Source of the DNA: an uncultured Bacteroidales bacterium
Lineage (GTDB): Bacteria > Bacteroidota > Bacteroidia > Bacteroidales > FEN-979
Direction: 5' to 3'
Assembly (NCBI GenBank): GCA_903877385.1
Contig: CAIRDP010000061.1
Coordinates: forward strand, 127,960 to 191,959
DNA length: 64,000 nt
The notes under the pieces are model-generated. The model was not told the DNA's origin. It was given only the letters and a program-made list of their open reading frames with translations, and searched no databases. The translations under genes and the position numbers were made by a program. Shown in pieces: positions 36,202-44,087 of the stretch (within the stretch, counting starts at the first letter, position 1; each line of letters starts with the position of its first letter).

Positions 36202-36364
36202 TAAAAACGAACGCCCCGTGAAGGGGCGTTCAAGCATTCTTGCTTTTATCCGTTAAACGGATCTTTTTATTGAGCCGTGGGCTCTCTGAAGCGCATCAGG
36301 GTTTCCCCTGATGTGTGAAAACTCGAAATTTCAATCTGTTTTTCTTTCTTTTTTCAGATTAGTT
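36202..36364 (-). ncRNA. Candidate structured small RNA (about 160 nt), six hairpins and intrinsic terminator
   Basis: Read on the - strand, this stretch has no ORF but six successive hairpins. First comes AATCTG/CAGATT with a 16-nt A/G-only loop (36360-36333). Next is CATCAGGG-GAAA-CCCTGATG, a GNRA tetraloop in this orientation only (36313-36294). GAGCC-CAC-GGCTC (36284-36272), ATCCGT-TTA-ACGGAT (36262-36248) and AAGCA-AGAA-TGCTT (36245-36232) follow. Last is GAACGCCCC-TTCAC-GGGGCGTTC (36231-36209), followed at once by GTTTTTAT, a textbook intrinsic terminator. A TTG-N20-TACATTTG promoter lies just upstream. The family is not recognised; it could match a known Bacteroidota RNA motif that I cannot check. 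Confidence 0.55.
36209..36231 (-). terminator. Intrinsic terminator ending the candidate small RNA
   Basis: A 9-bp perfect stem GAACGCCCC/GGGGCGTTC with a 5-nt loop is followed on the - strand by G and five T (36207-36203). It also lies 27 bp after the Gfo/Idh/MocA stop and could act on that transcript from the other side. Confidence 0.75.
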
Positions 36365-36369
36365 TATTA

Positions 36370-36400
36370 CAAATGTAAGCATGGCTGAACATCTTGTCAA
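36370..36400 (-). promoter_or_regulatory. Bacteroidota-type promoter for the candidate small RNA
   Basis: On the - strand: TTG (36400-36398), 20-nt spacer, TACATTTG (36377-36370). This is a full match to TAnnTTTG with a near-canonical -33. Predicted start is about 36364. Confidence 0.55.
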
Positions 36401-36465
36401 GTGGTTTAACATTAATTAACATCCCTTAACATTTTACTTCCCGGATTAATTTTCCTGACCCCTTT

Positions 36466-36496
36466 TTTGTTTTTATTTAGAATTATTATAAATTTG
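36466..36496 (+). promoter_or_regulatory. Consensus Bacteroidota promoter of the Phe/Tyr catabolic operon
   Basis: TTTG (36466-36469), exactly 19 nt, then TAAATTTG (36489-36496): both elements match the consensus and spacing. Predicted start is about 36502, giving a short leader before the ATG at 36515. Confidence 0.65.
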
Positions 36497-36514
36497 TGAA
36501 AGATTCTTTTATCA

Positions 36515-37207
36515 ATGAACAAGGTAGTTAAAAATGCACAGGAAGCGATCCTCGGGATCGAATCCAATATGACACTGATGCTGGGTGGTTTCGGTCTTTG
36601 CGGAATTCCCGAGAATTGTATCGAGGCCCTTGCAGCATCGGATATTACAGGTCTTACCTGTATCTCAAACAATGCAGGTGTCGACGGCTTCGGGTTGGGA
36701 ATGCTCCTTCGTAAACACCAGATCAGGAAGATGATCTCTTCGTACGTAGGTGAGAATAAGGAATTTGAACGTCAGCTCTTAAGCGGAGAACTGGAAGTGG
36801 AGCTCATTCCCCAGGGCACCCTGGCCGAACGCTGCCGCGCAGGCGGAGCCGGGATCCCGGCATTTTACGTTCCTGCCGGTTACGGGACCGAGGTGGCTAT
36901 AGGCAAACCTGTGCGGCAGTTTGGCGATAAAATGTACCTGGAGGAACAATGGCTCAAAGCAGATTTCGCCATAGTAAAAGCCTGGAAAGGTGATACAAAC
37001 GGCAACTTGGTTTACAGGAATGTGGCCAATAACTTTAACCAGGCAATGGCTATGGCAGGAAGGATCACTATAGCGGAAGTGGAGGAATTGGTACCTGTGG
37101 GCAGCCTCGATCCCAACCATATACATACGCCGGGGGTGTTTGTACAAAGGATATTCCAGGGTAGCAAGTATGAAAAGAGGATTGAGTTCTCCACAACAAG
37201 AGAGTAA
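36515..37207 (+). CDS. scoA: 3-oxoacid CoA-transferase subunit A
   Basis: This 230-residue alpha subunit has the glycine-rich opening [21 protein letters not shown] typical of class I CoA-transferases, and the conserved [17 protein letters not shown]. With the next gene product it would exchange CoA between succinyl-CoA and acetoacetate. Being first in an operon with homogentisate-pathway genes fits activation of the acetoacetate released by fumarylacetoacetase. An acetate:acetoacetate type cannot be fully excluded. It has its own near-consensus promoter. Confidence 0.94.
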   Translation: MNKVVKNAQEAILGIESNMTLMLGGFGLCGIPENCIEALAASDITGLTCISNNAGVDGFGLGMLLRKHQIRKMISSYVGENKEFERQLLSGELEVELIPQGTLAERCRAGGAGIPAFYVPAGYGTEVAIGKPVRQFGDKMYLEEQWLKADFAIVKAWKGDTNGNLVYRNVANNFNQAMAMAGRITIAEVEELVPVGSLDPNHIHTPGVFVQRIFQGSKYEKRIEFSTTRE

Positions 37208-37227
37208 TAACAATTTAGAAGTTCACT

Positions 37228-37884
37228 ATGGCACTTGATAAAAACGGAATAGCAAAACGCATAGCCCGGGAACTGCACGACGGGTATTACGTTAACCTGG
37301 GAATAGGCATCCCCACCCTTGTGGCAAATTATGTTCCAAAAGGCATGCAGATCATTCTGCAATCTGAAAACGGGCTCCTTGGAATCGGCCCCTTCCCGAC
37401 CAAAGACGAGGTTGACCCCGACCTGATCAATGCCGGGAAGCAAACTATCACAGCCCTGCCTGGTTCGGCATTTTTCGACTCTTCAATGAGCTTTGCCATG
37501 ATACGGGGGGGGCATATCGACCTGACTGTTCTGGGCGCTTTCGAAGTTTCCGAAACCGGCGATATTGCCAGCTGGAAGATCCCGGGCAAACTGGTCAAGG
37601 GAATGGGTGGAGCCATGGACCTGGTGGCATCAGCCCGCAATATCATCGTCGCCATGATGCATACCAATCCCCAGGGAGAATCGAAGCTTCTTAAAAAATG
37701 CACCCTCCCGCTCACCGGGGTGGGCGTTGTAAAACGGATTGTTTCGGACCTTGCCGTCCTGGATGTCACCCCCGATGGGTTTAAACTTCTTGAACGTGCA
37801 CCGGGTGTTACTGTCGAACAGATCATAGCCGCCACCGAAGGCCGCCTTATCGTCGAAGGCGACATCCCGGAAATAACAATTTAA
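37228..37884 (+). CDS. scoB: 3-oxoacid CoA-transferase subunit B
   Basis: This 218-residue beta subunit carries the catalytic glutamate E47 in LQSENGLLGIGP, the residue that forms the enzyme-CoA thioester. It also has the conserved FFDSSMSFAMIRGGHIDLTVLGAFEV. It starts 20 bp after subunit A. The heterodimer converts acetoacetate to acetoacetyl-CoA, completing phenylalanine/tyrosine breakdown to thiolase substrate. Confidence 0.95.
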   Translation: MALDKNGIAKRIARELHDGYYVNLGIGIPTLVANYVPKGMQIILQSENGLLGIGPFPTKDEVDPDLINAGKQTITALPGSAFFDSSMSFAMIRGGHIDLTVLGAFEVSETGDIASWKIPGKLVKGMGGAMDLVASARNIIVAMMHTNPQGESKLLKKCTLPLTGVGVVKRIVSDLAVLDVTPDGFKLLERAPGVTVEQIIAATEGRLIVEGDIPEITI

Positions 37885-37902
37885 TTTCACTATTTCGCTA
37901 TT
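37885..37902. repeat. Two-unit octamer repeat trace
   Basis: On the - strand it reads AGCGAAAT, AGTGAAAT, in the 23-bp gap between scoB and hmgA. It is related to the octamer arrays at 12357 (in hypB) and 31249. Confidence 0.5.
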
Positions 37903-37907
37903 TAATT

Positions 37908-39071
37908 ATGCCCCACTATTATAAACTCGGCAATATTCCTCCCAAACGGCATATCGCTTTCCGCAAACCCGACGGAAGCCTGTATGCCGAACAGCTTGTG
38001 TCGACCGAAGGTTTTTCAGACCTGTCTTCCCTGGTTTACCATTGCAACCCGCCTGCACAGGTCCTGAAGATCGACCCGGCCTATTCAGTTGCCCCGGTGA
38101 TAGCCGAGGCCGACAATATGCAGCACAGGCTGTTCAAAGGCCTGGAGATACCCCCGGCCGACGATTACCATGAAAGCCGGGTGACTGTCCTGGTTAATGA
38201 CGACTGCCATATCAGCCTGGCTGCGCCCCGCCAATCAATGAAGGATTACTTCTTTAAAAATTCAGGAGCCGATGAAATGGTTTTTGTCCACAAGGGCGCA
38301 GGCATCCTCAAAACCATGTACGGCAACATCCCCTTCAAACCCGGCGACCACCTTGTCATCCCGAGAGGGGTCATTTACCAGTTCACATTCTCATCAGCCA
38401 GCAACAACTTATTTATTGTCGAATCAAACCAGCCCCTGAGGTTCCCGAAACGTTATGTAAATAAAGCCGGACAGCTGCTCGAACATGCGCCTTATTGCGA
38501 GCGCGACATCCGCAAACCCATGGAACTTGAAACCCATACCGCAAAAGGCGACTTCCTTGTAAGGATCAAACGCGGAGGCAGGATCTGGCCTTATCATTAC
38601 GCCACCCATCCTTTCGATCTTATCGGCTGGGACGGATATCATTTTCCCTATGCCTTGTCGATCTACGATTTTGAACCGATAACCGGACGGCTCCATCAGC
38701 CCCCGCCTGTGCACCAAACGTTTGAAACGCCCTCATTCGTTGTTTGCGCCTTCGTTCCCAGGCTTTATGATTACCACCCCCTGTCGATCCCTGCCCCGTA
38801 CAACCACAGCAACGTCGATTCGGATGAGGTGCTTTACTATGTTGAAGGAGATTTTATGAGCCGCAATAATATCAGGCAGGGATATATCACCCTGCACCCC
38901 AAAGGCATTGTTCACGGCCCGCATCCGGGAGCCGTGGAGCGCAGCATTGGCGCTAAAGAGACTAAAGAACTGGCCATTATGGTGGATACCTTCAGGCCGC
39001 TGATGATTACTGAACAGGCATTCAAGATAGAAGACCCGGAGTATTACACATCATGGTTAGAAAAAGAATGA
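37908..39071 (+). CDS. hmgA: Homogentisate 1,2-dioxygenase
   Basis: This 387-residue cupin-fold non-haem iron enzyme opens the ring of homogentisate with O2 to maleylacetoacetate. The iron ligands are visible as H300 and E307 (PYNHSNVDSDEVLYY) and H336 (KGIVHGPHPG). It is somewhat shorter than proteobacterial and human enzymes (about 430-445), as is usual for Bacteroidota homologues. It lies in the catabolic operon between scoB and hppD. Confidence 0.95.
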   Translation: MPHYYKLGNIPPKRHIAFRKPDGSLYAEQLVSTEGFSDLSSLVYHCNPPAQVLKIDPAYSVAPVIAEADNMQHRLFKGLEIPPADDYHESRVTVLVNDDCHISLAAPRQSMKDYFFKNSGADEMVFVHKGAGILKTMYGNIPFKPGDHLVIPRGVIYQFTFSSASNNLFIVESNQPLRFPKRYVNKAGQLLEHAPYCERDIRKPMELETHTAKGDFLVRIKRGGRIWPYHYATHPFDLIGWDGYHFPYALSIYDFEPITGRLHQPPPVHQTFETPSFVVCAFVPRLYDYHPLSIPAPYNHSNVDSDEVLYYVEGDFMSRNNIRQGYITLHPKGIVHGPHPGAVERSIGAKETKELAIMVDTFRPLMITEQAFKIEDPEYYTSWLEKE

Positions 39072-39155
39072 ATTTCGAATATTGAACAACGAATTTCGAA
39101 TTTCAAAGCTCAGTATTATTTTAAGTTCAACTTCAATGTTCGATATTCAATATTC
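39068..39155. repeat. Imperfect inverted repeat built of GAATTTCGAAT/GAATATTGAAC units
   Basis: Arm one (about 39068-39106) repeats GAATTTCGAATATTGAAC-like units. Arm two (about 39121-39155) is their reverse complement (TTCGATATTCAATATTC). The arms can pair as a long AT-rich hairpin between hmgA and hppD, followed by a T-run. Confidence 0.65.
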
Positions 39156-39196
39156 TTTTTTTTCTGATCAAGTATTAATCGCTTAAACAAATAAAT

Positions 39197-40303
39197 ATGG
39201 CAACAAATAACAACACCGATTTCCTTCCCATCAACGGGACCGATTATATAGAATTTTATGTGGGAAACGCCAAACAGGCGGCCCATTATTACCAGGCCGC
39301 ATTCGGGTTTCAGCCATTGGCTTATGCCGGGTTGGAGACAGGTCTTAAAGACCGCACATCTTACGTTCTGAGGCAGGGTAAGATCACCTTTGTATTCACC
39401 AGTTCCCTGCTGCCGGGGTCCCCTATTGCAGAACATTGCAAACTGCATGGCGACGGCATCAAGGTAATAGCCCTTTGGGTTGATGATGCCCGTATGTCGC
39501 ATGAAGAAACCGTTAAGCGGGGAGCCATATCCTGCCAGGAACCTTCCACCTCCTGTGACGGGAATGGCAAGGTAGTGAGCTCGGGAATTCACACCTACGG
39601 CGAAACTCTGCATGTTTTTGTTGAAAGGAAAAATTACAAAGGAGTTTTTCTTCCCGGTTTTGTAAAATGGGATCCTGTTTACAGGCCTCCTTCTGCCGGG
39701 CTAAAGTATGTGGATCACATAGTCGGCAATGTCGGATGGGGTGAGATGGAGACCTGGGTTAAATTTTACCACGATGTGATGGGGTTCAACCAGCTGATCT
39801 CCTTCGACGACAAGGATATTTCAACCGAGTATACTGCCCTGATGAGCAAGGTGATGGCCAGCAGCAATATGTATATCAAGTTCCCTATTAACGAACCGGC
39901 CAAAGGCAAGAAAAAATCCCAGATCGAGGAATATATTGAATTCTACCAGGGTGCCGGGGCTCAGCATGTGGCTATGGCGACCGACAATATCCTTGAGACG
40001 GTAAGTGAGCTGAAAAACAGGGGAGTAGAATTTCTCAGGGTCCCCGACAGCTATTACGATACGCTTATGGAAAGGGTAGGAAAAATTGATGAATCACTTG
40101 CACCGATCAGAGAACACGGCATACTTGTTGACCGTGATGAAGACGGCTACCTCCTCCAGATCTTCAGCAAGCCTGTGCAGGACAGGCCAACGGTTTTTTT
40201 CGAGATCATCCAGCGAAAGGGAGCAAAATCGTTCGGCAAAGGCAACTTCAAAGCCCTTTTCGAATCCATAGAACTTGAGCAGGGGAAAAGGGGAACTTTG
40301 TAA
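39197..40303 (+). CDS. hppD: 4-hydroxyphenylpyruvate dioxygenase
   Basis: This 368-residue enzyme of the vicinal oxygen chelate fold converts 4-hydroxyphenylpyruvate and O2 to homogentisate. Its iron ligands are H174 (KYVDHIVGNV), H257 (GAQHVAMATDNI) and E336 (TVFFEIIQRKG). The conserved C-terminal FGKGNFKALFESIE closes the active site. It is a full-length two-domain protein. A 125-bp gap with an inverted repeat precedes it, so readthrough from hmgA may be modulated. Confidence 0.97.
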   Translation: MATNNNTDFLPINGTDYIEFYVGNAKQAAHYYQAAFGFQPLAYAGLETGLKDRTSYVLRQGKITFVFTSSLLPGSPIAEHCKLHGDGIKVIALWVDDARMSHEETVKRGAISCQEPSTSCDGNGKVVSSGIHTYGETLHVFVERKNYKGVFLPGFVKWDPVYRPPSAGLKYVDHIVGNVGWGEMETWVKFYHDVMGFNQLISFDDKDISTEYTALMSKVMASSNMYIKFPINEPAKGKKKSQIEEYIEFYQGAGAQHVAMATDNILETVSELKNRGVEFLRVPDSYYDTLMERVGKIDESLAPIREHGILVDRDEDGYLLQIFSKPVQDRPTVFFEIIQRKGAKSFGKGNFKALFESIELEQGKRGTL

Positions 40304-40371
40304 AGATGCGGCAAGAATTTACCGGGAGAGATTAGAATTTTACGAATATTGAGCAATTATCATGTAAAAGC

Positions 40372-41643
40372 ATGGATAAAATCACTGAATATCCACTGAA
40401 GTCCTGGCTCGATGTGAGCCCTGGCAGCGATTTCCCCATTCAGAACATCCCCTTCGGGATCTTTAAGGCCGGCCTTGCTTCCCCTCATGCCACTACACGT
40501 ATAGGGAATACCGTGATTGACTTGTTTTCACTGGCCGAACATGGCTTTTTTGACGGGCTGGGGATCAATCCCGGGGTTTTCAACTCTCCTGACCTGAACC
40601 CATTTATTAAGCTTGGTCCGCCTTACTGGCGCTCTTTGCGAAACCAGCTTGCCGTACTGTTCAGCGAAGGCAATACCCAGGCCCGTGAAAGGATCAGCGG
40701 GACCACCGATGTGCTTTACAATGCAACATCGGTTCAAATGCTTCTTCCTGTCAGGGTGGGGGATTACACCGATTTTTATTCAAGCCTGGAACATGCCACC
40801 AATATAGGGATCATGTTCCGCGACCCTGCCAATGCGCTGCTTCCCAACTGGAAACACCTGCCTGTAGGTTACCATGGCCGGAGTTCGTCCATAGTAGTTT
40901 CGGGAACGGCTATCCACCGTCCCAGGGGGCAAATAAAACCCGCAAACTCTGAAAGCCCTGTTTTCAGCCCTACCAGGGAGCTGGATTTTGAACTGGAAGT
41001 GGCATTTATTACCGGGAAGAAGACGGCTCTCGGATCATCGGTAAGCACTGCCAATGCTGAAGATCATATCTTTGGAATGCTGCTGTTCAACGACCTTTCG
41101 GCAAGGGATATCCAGAGGTGGGAGTACGTACCGCTGGGGCCTTTCCTGGCAAAGAATTTCGGATCGGTTGTTTCACCCTGGGTTGTGACCCTGGATGCCC
41201 TGGAACCGTTCAGGGTCCCCGGGCCTGTTCAGGAACCGGAAGTGCTGCCTTATCTGCAGTTTACCGGCAACCATAATTTTAACATTCAGCTGGAAGTGTT
41301 CATCCAACCCGAAGGCCAGGCCGAATTCAGGGTCTGTCACTCCAACTATAAATTTATGTACTGGAACCTGGTCCAGCAACTTGCCCATCAAACTGTGAAC
41401 GGCTGTAACATTAACGTTGGCGACATGTATGCCTCGGGCACGGTGAGCGGCCCAGATCCGGGATCCTTCGGTTCCATGCTTGAAATTGCCTGGAAAGGCA
41501 CAAAACCGGTTAAAATGCCCGACGGCAGCGAACGCAGTTTTATCTGTGATAACGACACAGTGATCATGAGAGGTTACTGCGAGAAGCCCGGCTTAAGGAT
41601 TGGCTTCGGGGAAGTGTCAGCAAAAATCCTCCCCTCAGTTTAA
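40372..41643 (+). CDS. fahA: Fumarylacetoacetase
   Basis: This 423-residue hydrolase cleaves fumarylacetoacetate to fumarate and acetoacetate. Family residues are visible: D134 in RVGDYTDFYSS, catalytic H141 (EHATNIG), metal ligands E207 and E209 (DFELEVAF), and D241 in NDLSARDIQRWEYVPLGPF. The length matches the eukaryotic-type long FAH rather than the short FAHD family. It follows hppD by 68 bp. Confidence 0.97.
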   Translation: MDKITEYPLKSWLDVSPGSDFPIQNIPFGIFKAGLASPHATTRIGNTVIDLFSLAEHGFFDGLGINPGVFNSPDLNPFIKLGPPYWRSLRNQLAVLFSEGNTQARERISGTTDVLYNATSVQMLLPVRVGDYTDFYSSLEHATNIGIMFRDPANALLPNWKHLPVGYHGRSSSIVVSGTAIHRPRGQIKPANSESPVFSPTRELDFELEVAFITGKKTALGSSVSTANAEDHIFGMLLFNDLSARDIQRWEYVPLGPFLAKNFGSVVSPWVVTLDALEPFRVPGPVQEPEVLPYLQFTGNHNFNIQLEVFIQPEGQAEFRVCHSNYKFMYWNLVQQLAHQTVNGCNINVGDMYASGTVSGPDPGSFGSMLEIAWKGTKPVKMPDGSERSFICDNDTVIMRGYCEKPGLRIGFGEVSAKILPSV

Positions 41644-41654
41644 TTCCTCATCCT

Positions 41655-42302
41655 ATGGAAAACCAGACAGCAGAATACCTCCGCTTCGATCCCAAGGACC
41701 TGAGCATCCCGAAACTCCAGGCACTGGTGCAGGGAGCCGTTGCTCCAAGGCCCATTGCCTTTGCCAGCACCATCGACCTGCTGGGAAGGCCAAACCTTTC
41801 GCCTTTCAGCTTTTTTAATGTGTTCGGGATGAACCCTCCCCTCCTGATCTTTTCACCTTCCCGAAGGGGGCGTGAAAATACCTTGAAAGACACTTACCTG
41901 AATGTTAAAGAAGTCCCCGAAGTTGTCATCAATGTGGTTAACTACAGCATGGTGCAAAAAGTAAGCGATGCCAGTGCCAATTTCCCCCGGGGAGTGAATG
42001 AATTTGAAAAGGCCGGATTCGGGATGATCCCTTCGGACCTTGTAAAACCTTTTCGTGTAAAGGAATCCCCTGTTCAGTTTGAATGCAGGGTACTGCAGCT
42101 TATTGAAACGGGAAGCGGGGGATCGGCCGGGAACCTTGTATTGTGTGAGATCCTCAGGATGCATGTAGATAAAAGCATACTGGATGAAACAGGAAAGATT
42201 GATCCCCGAAAGATTGACCTGGTAGGGCGTTTGGGAGGGGATTATTATGTAAGGGCTTCGGGGCCTGCCCTCTTCGAAGTAGCGAAACCTGAGGACTCAT
42301 AG
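41655..42302 (+). CDS. Flavin reductase-like (FMN-binding) protein
   Basis: This 215-residue protein of the flavin reductase-like split-barrel family (PF01613 type) has the flavin-contact region QGAVAPRPIAFASTIDLLG followed by NLSPFSFFNVFG. It may be an NAD(P)H:FMN oxidoreductase or an FMN protein with another role. It lies 11 bp after fahA and 21 bp before phhA, tightly inside an operon in which neither a maleylacetoacetate isomerase nor a pterin-recycling enzyme is present. A supporting redox role for one of these steps is possible but unproven. Confidence 0.88.
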   Translation: MENQTAEYLRFDPKDLSIPKLQALVQGAVAPRPIAFASTIDLLGRPNLSPFSFFNVFGMNPPLLIFSPSRRGRENTLKDTYLNVKEVPEVVINVVNYSMVQKVSDASANFPRGVNEFEKAGFGMIPSDLVKPFRVKESPVQFECRVLQLIETGSGGSAGNLVLCEILRMHVDKSILDETGKIDPRKIDLVGRLGGDYYVRASGPALFEVAKPEDS

Positions 42303-42323
42303 GGCGTTTAAAATAATGAATCC

Positions 42324-44087
42324 ATGGAAATGAACGCGATATTGGAAAAATTGCCTGAGCATCTGATGAGCCTGGTCATCGACCAGCCTTACGATGAATA
42401 CAGCCCCCAGGACCAGGCTGTGTGGAGGTATGTAATGCGTCAGAACGTAAGATACCTTGGCAGGGTGGCCCATGAAACTTACCTGGAAGGACTCAGAAAA
42501 ACAGGCATCAGCCTGGACCGGATACCCAGCATGTACGGGATGAACCGTATACTCAAAGATATAGGCTGGGCAGCCGTGTCGGTTGACGGTTTTATCCCGC
42601 CTTCGGCATTCATGGCCTTCCAGGCCTATAACATCCTGGTTATCGCAGCTGATATAAGGCCTGTAGACCGGATCGGCTATACCCCGGCTCCGGATATCAT
42701 TCATGAAGCTGCCGGGCATGCTCCCATCATTGCAGATCAGGAATACTCGGATTTTTTAAGACGCTTCGGCGAGATCGGCTCTAAAGCTTTTTTATCTCCC
42801 CAGGATTATAAACTGTACGAGGCCATCCGCCATTTATCAATAATAAAAGCAGACCCTTATTCAGGTAACGAAGCAATCGGCCTGGCCGAACGCCATCTTA
42901 ACGAATGCAGTAAAAACATGGGGGAACCCTCTGAACTTGCCAGGATCAGGAGCCTGCATTGGTGGACTGTTGAATACGGACTTATCGGGAACCTGGAAAA
43001 TCCAAGGATCTATGGCGCCGGTTTGCTTTCGTCAATTGCTGAAAGTGCAAACTGCCTTAACCCTGAGGTTAAAAAGCTGCCTCTTACCGTCGAAGCCGCG
43101 AATGTCAATTTCGACATCACCGAACCCCAGCCCCAGCTTTTTGTCACTCCTGATTTTAAAACCCTGAACAGTGTCCTGGACGAGTTTGCCCGTACTATGG
43201 CCTTTCGCAGAGGCGGGCTGTACGGCATGCAACAGGCCATACGGTCGGAAAATACGGGTACCTGTGTTTACAGCTCAGGCCTGGAAGTCTCAGGGACGTT
43301 TGTGAATGTACTGGAAAAAAACAGAGAGGCTGTTTACATTCAGGCAAAAGGCCCGGTAAACCTTAACTATGCCGGCAGGGAACTCCCCTCACATGGTAAA
43401 ACATACCATAGCGAAGGTTTCGGTTCACCTGTTGGGATGATCCGCAACCTTTCGGTTCCTCTTGAAAACTTTTCGGAAGAAGAACTGGGACAAATTGGTC
43501 TCTCGGCTGGCGAACAGCTGAACCTGGATTTCGAATCGGGAGTTCATGTGGCCGGAATCGTTAAAGAACTGACCATACGTGATGGCAGGCTAATCTTACT
43601 TAGCCTTAACGATTGCACTGTGAGCTGCGATGGTAAAGCCTTGTTTGAACCTTCCTGGGGCACCTACGACATGGCGGTTGGTAAAAAGATCGTTTCGGTT
43701 TATTCAGGACCTGCCGATCCCGCGGCTTTCGGGCTCATTTATCCGGCACCCGCCGAAAAAACGCATAAACTGAAACATGACGGAAAAACTTTAAAGCTTC
43801 ATGCCATTTACCGGAAAGTGCGTGATATCCGTGAAAATACCTGCTCTTTTGCCCTCCTGCCTTCCTTATGGGAAGAACTTAAACAGGAACATCCAACTGA
43901 CTGGCTTTGCGCCCTGGAAATGCTGGAATTACTTAAAACCAATAAAATCGATGACAACTTTAGCAGGGAGCTTACCGCCTTCCTGCTCTCGAAACAGGCT
44001 TCGGAACCTGCACTTTCAAAGCTGATAGCCGACGGGCTGGAAATGCTTGCCGGGATGGAACCAGGCACAGCAGGGTTCAGCGTATAA
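42324..44087 (+). CDS. phhA: Aromatic amino acid hydroxylase (phenylalanine 4-monooxygenase), long form
   Basis: This 587-residue protein has a pterin-dependent hydroxylase catalytic core at about residues 30-250. The iron ligands are H127 and H132 (DIIHEAAGHAP) and E217 (WWTVEYGLI). It makes tyrosine from phenylalanine using O2 and tetrahydropterin, feeding the homogentisate route of this operon. Typical proteobacterial PhhA is about 260-300 residues. Here a further 330 residues follow, of predicted mixed alpha/beta character with no recognised domain; a similar long form occurs in some Bacillus. No 4a-carbinolamine dehydratase gene is nearby. Its 3' end overlaps the convergent kinase gene by 11 bp. 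Confidence 0.93.
   Translation: MEMNAILEKLPEHLMSLVIDQPYDEYSPQDQAVWRYVMRQNVRYLGRVAHETYLEGLRKTGISLDRIPSMYGMNRILKDIGWAAVSVDGFIPPSAFMAFQAYNILVIAADIRPVDRIGYTPAPDIIHEAAGHAPIIADQEYSDFLRRFGEIGSKAFLSPQDYKLYEAIRHLSIIKADPYSGNEAIGLAERHLNECSKNMGEPSELARIRSLHWWTVEYGLIGNLENPRIYGAGLLSSIAESANCLNPEVKKLPLTVEAANVNFDITEPQPQLFVTPDFKTLNSVLDEFARTMAFRRGGLYGMQQAIRSENTGTCVYSSGLEVSGTFVNVLEKNREAVYIQAKGPVNLNYAGRELPSHGKTYHSEGFGSPVGMIRNLSVPLENFSEEELGQIGLSAGEQLNLDFESGVHVAGIVKELTIRDGRLILLSLNDCTVSCDGKALFEPSWGTYDMAVGKKIVSVYSGPADPAAFGLIYPAPAEKTHKLKHDGKTLKLHAIYRKVRDIRENTCSFALLPSLWEELKQEHPTDWLCALEMLELLKTNKIDDNFSRELTAFLLSKQASEPALSKLIADGLEMLAGMEPGTAGFSV

Larger units (their letters stand above)
36183..36514. other. 332-bp intergenic region holding a candidate small RNA and two divergent promoters
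   Basis: No protein gene. It holds a - strand structured RNA candidate (36202-36364), its promoter (36370-36400, -), and the promoter of the catabolic operon (36466-36496, +). Confidence 0.7.

Noticed and set aside
36209..36313. Reading the hairpin cluster as a + strand terminator stack of the Gfo/Idh/MocA gene only
   Set aside because: The GAAA tetraloop, the T-run after the GC-rich stem and the promoter all point to the - strand; the + side lacks a T-run after the strongest stem. It may still stop + transcription.
38000..44000. Tyrosine aminotransferase or maleylacetoacetate isomerase hidden in the operon
   Set aside because: All frames between the known genes were read; no PLP-aminotransferase or GST-like motif is present.
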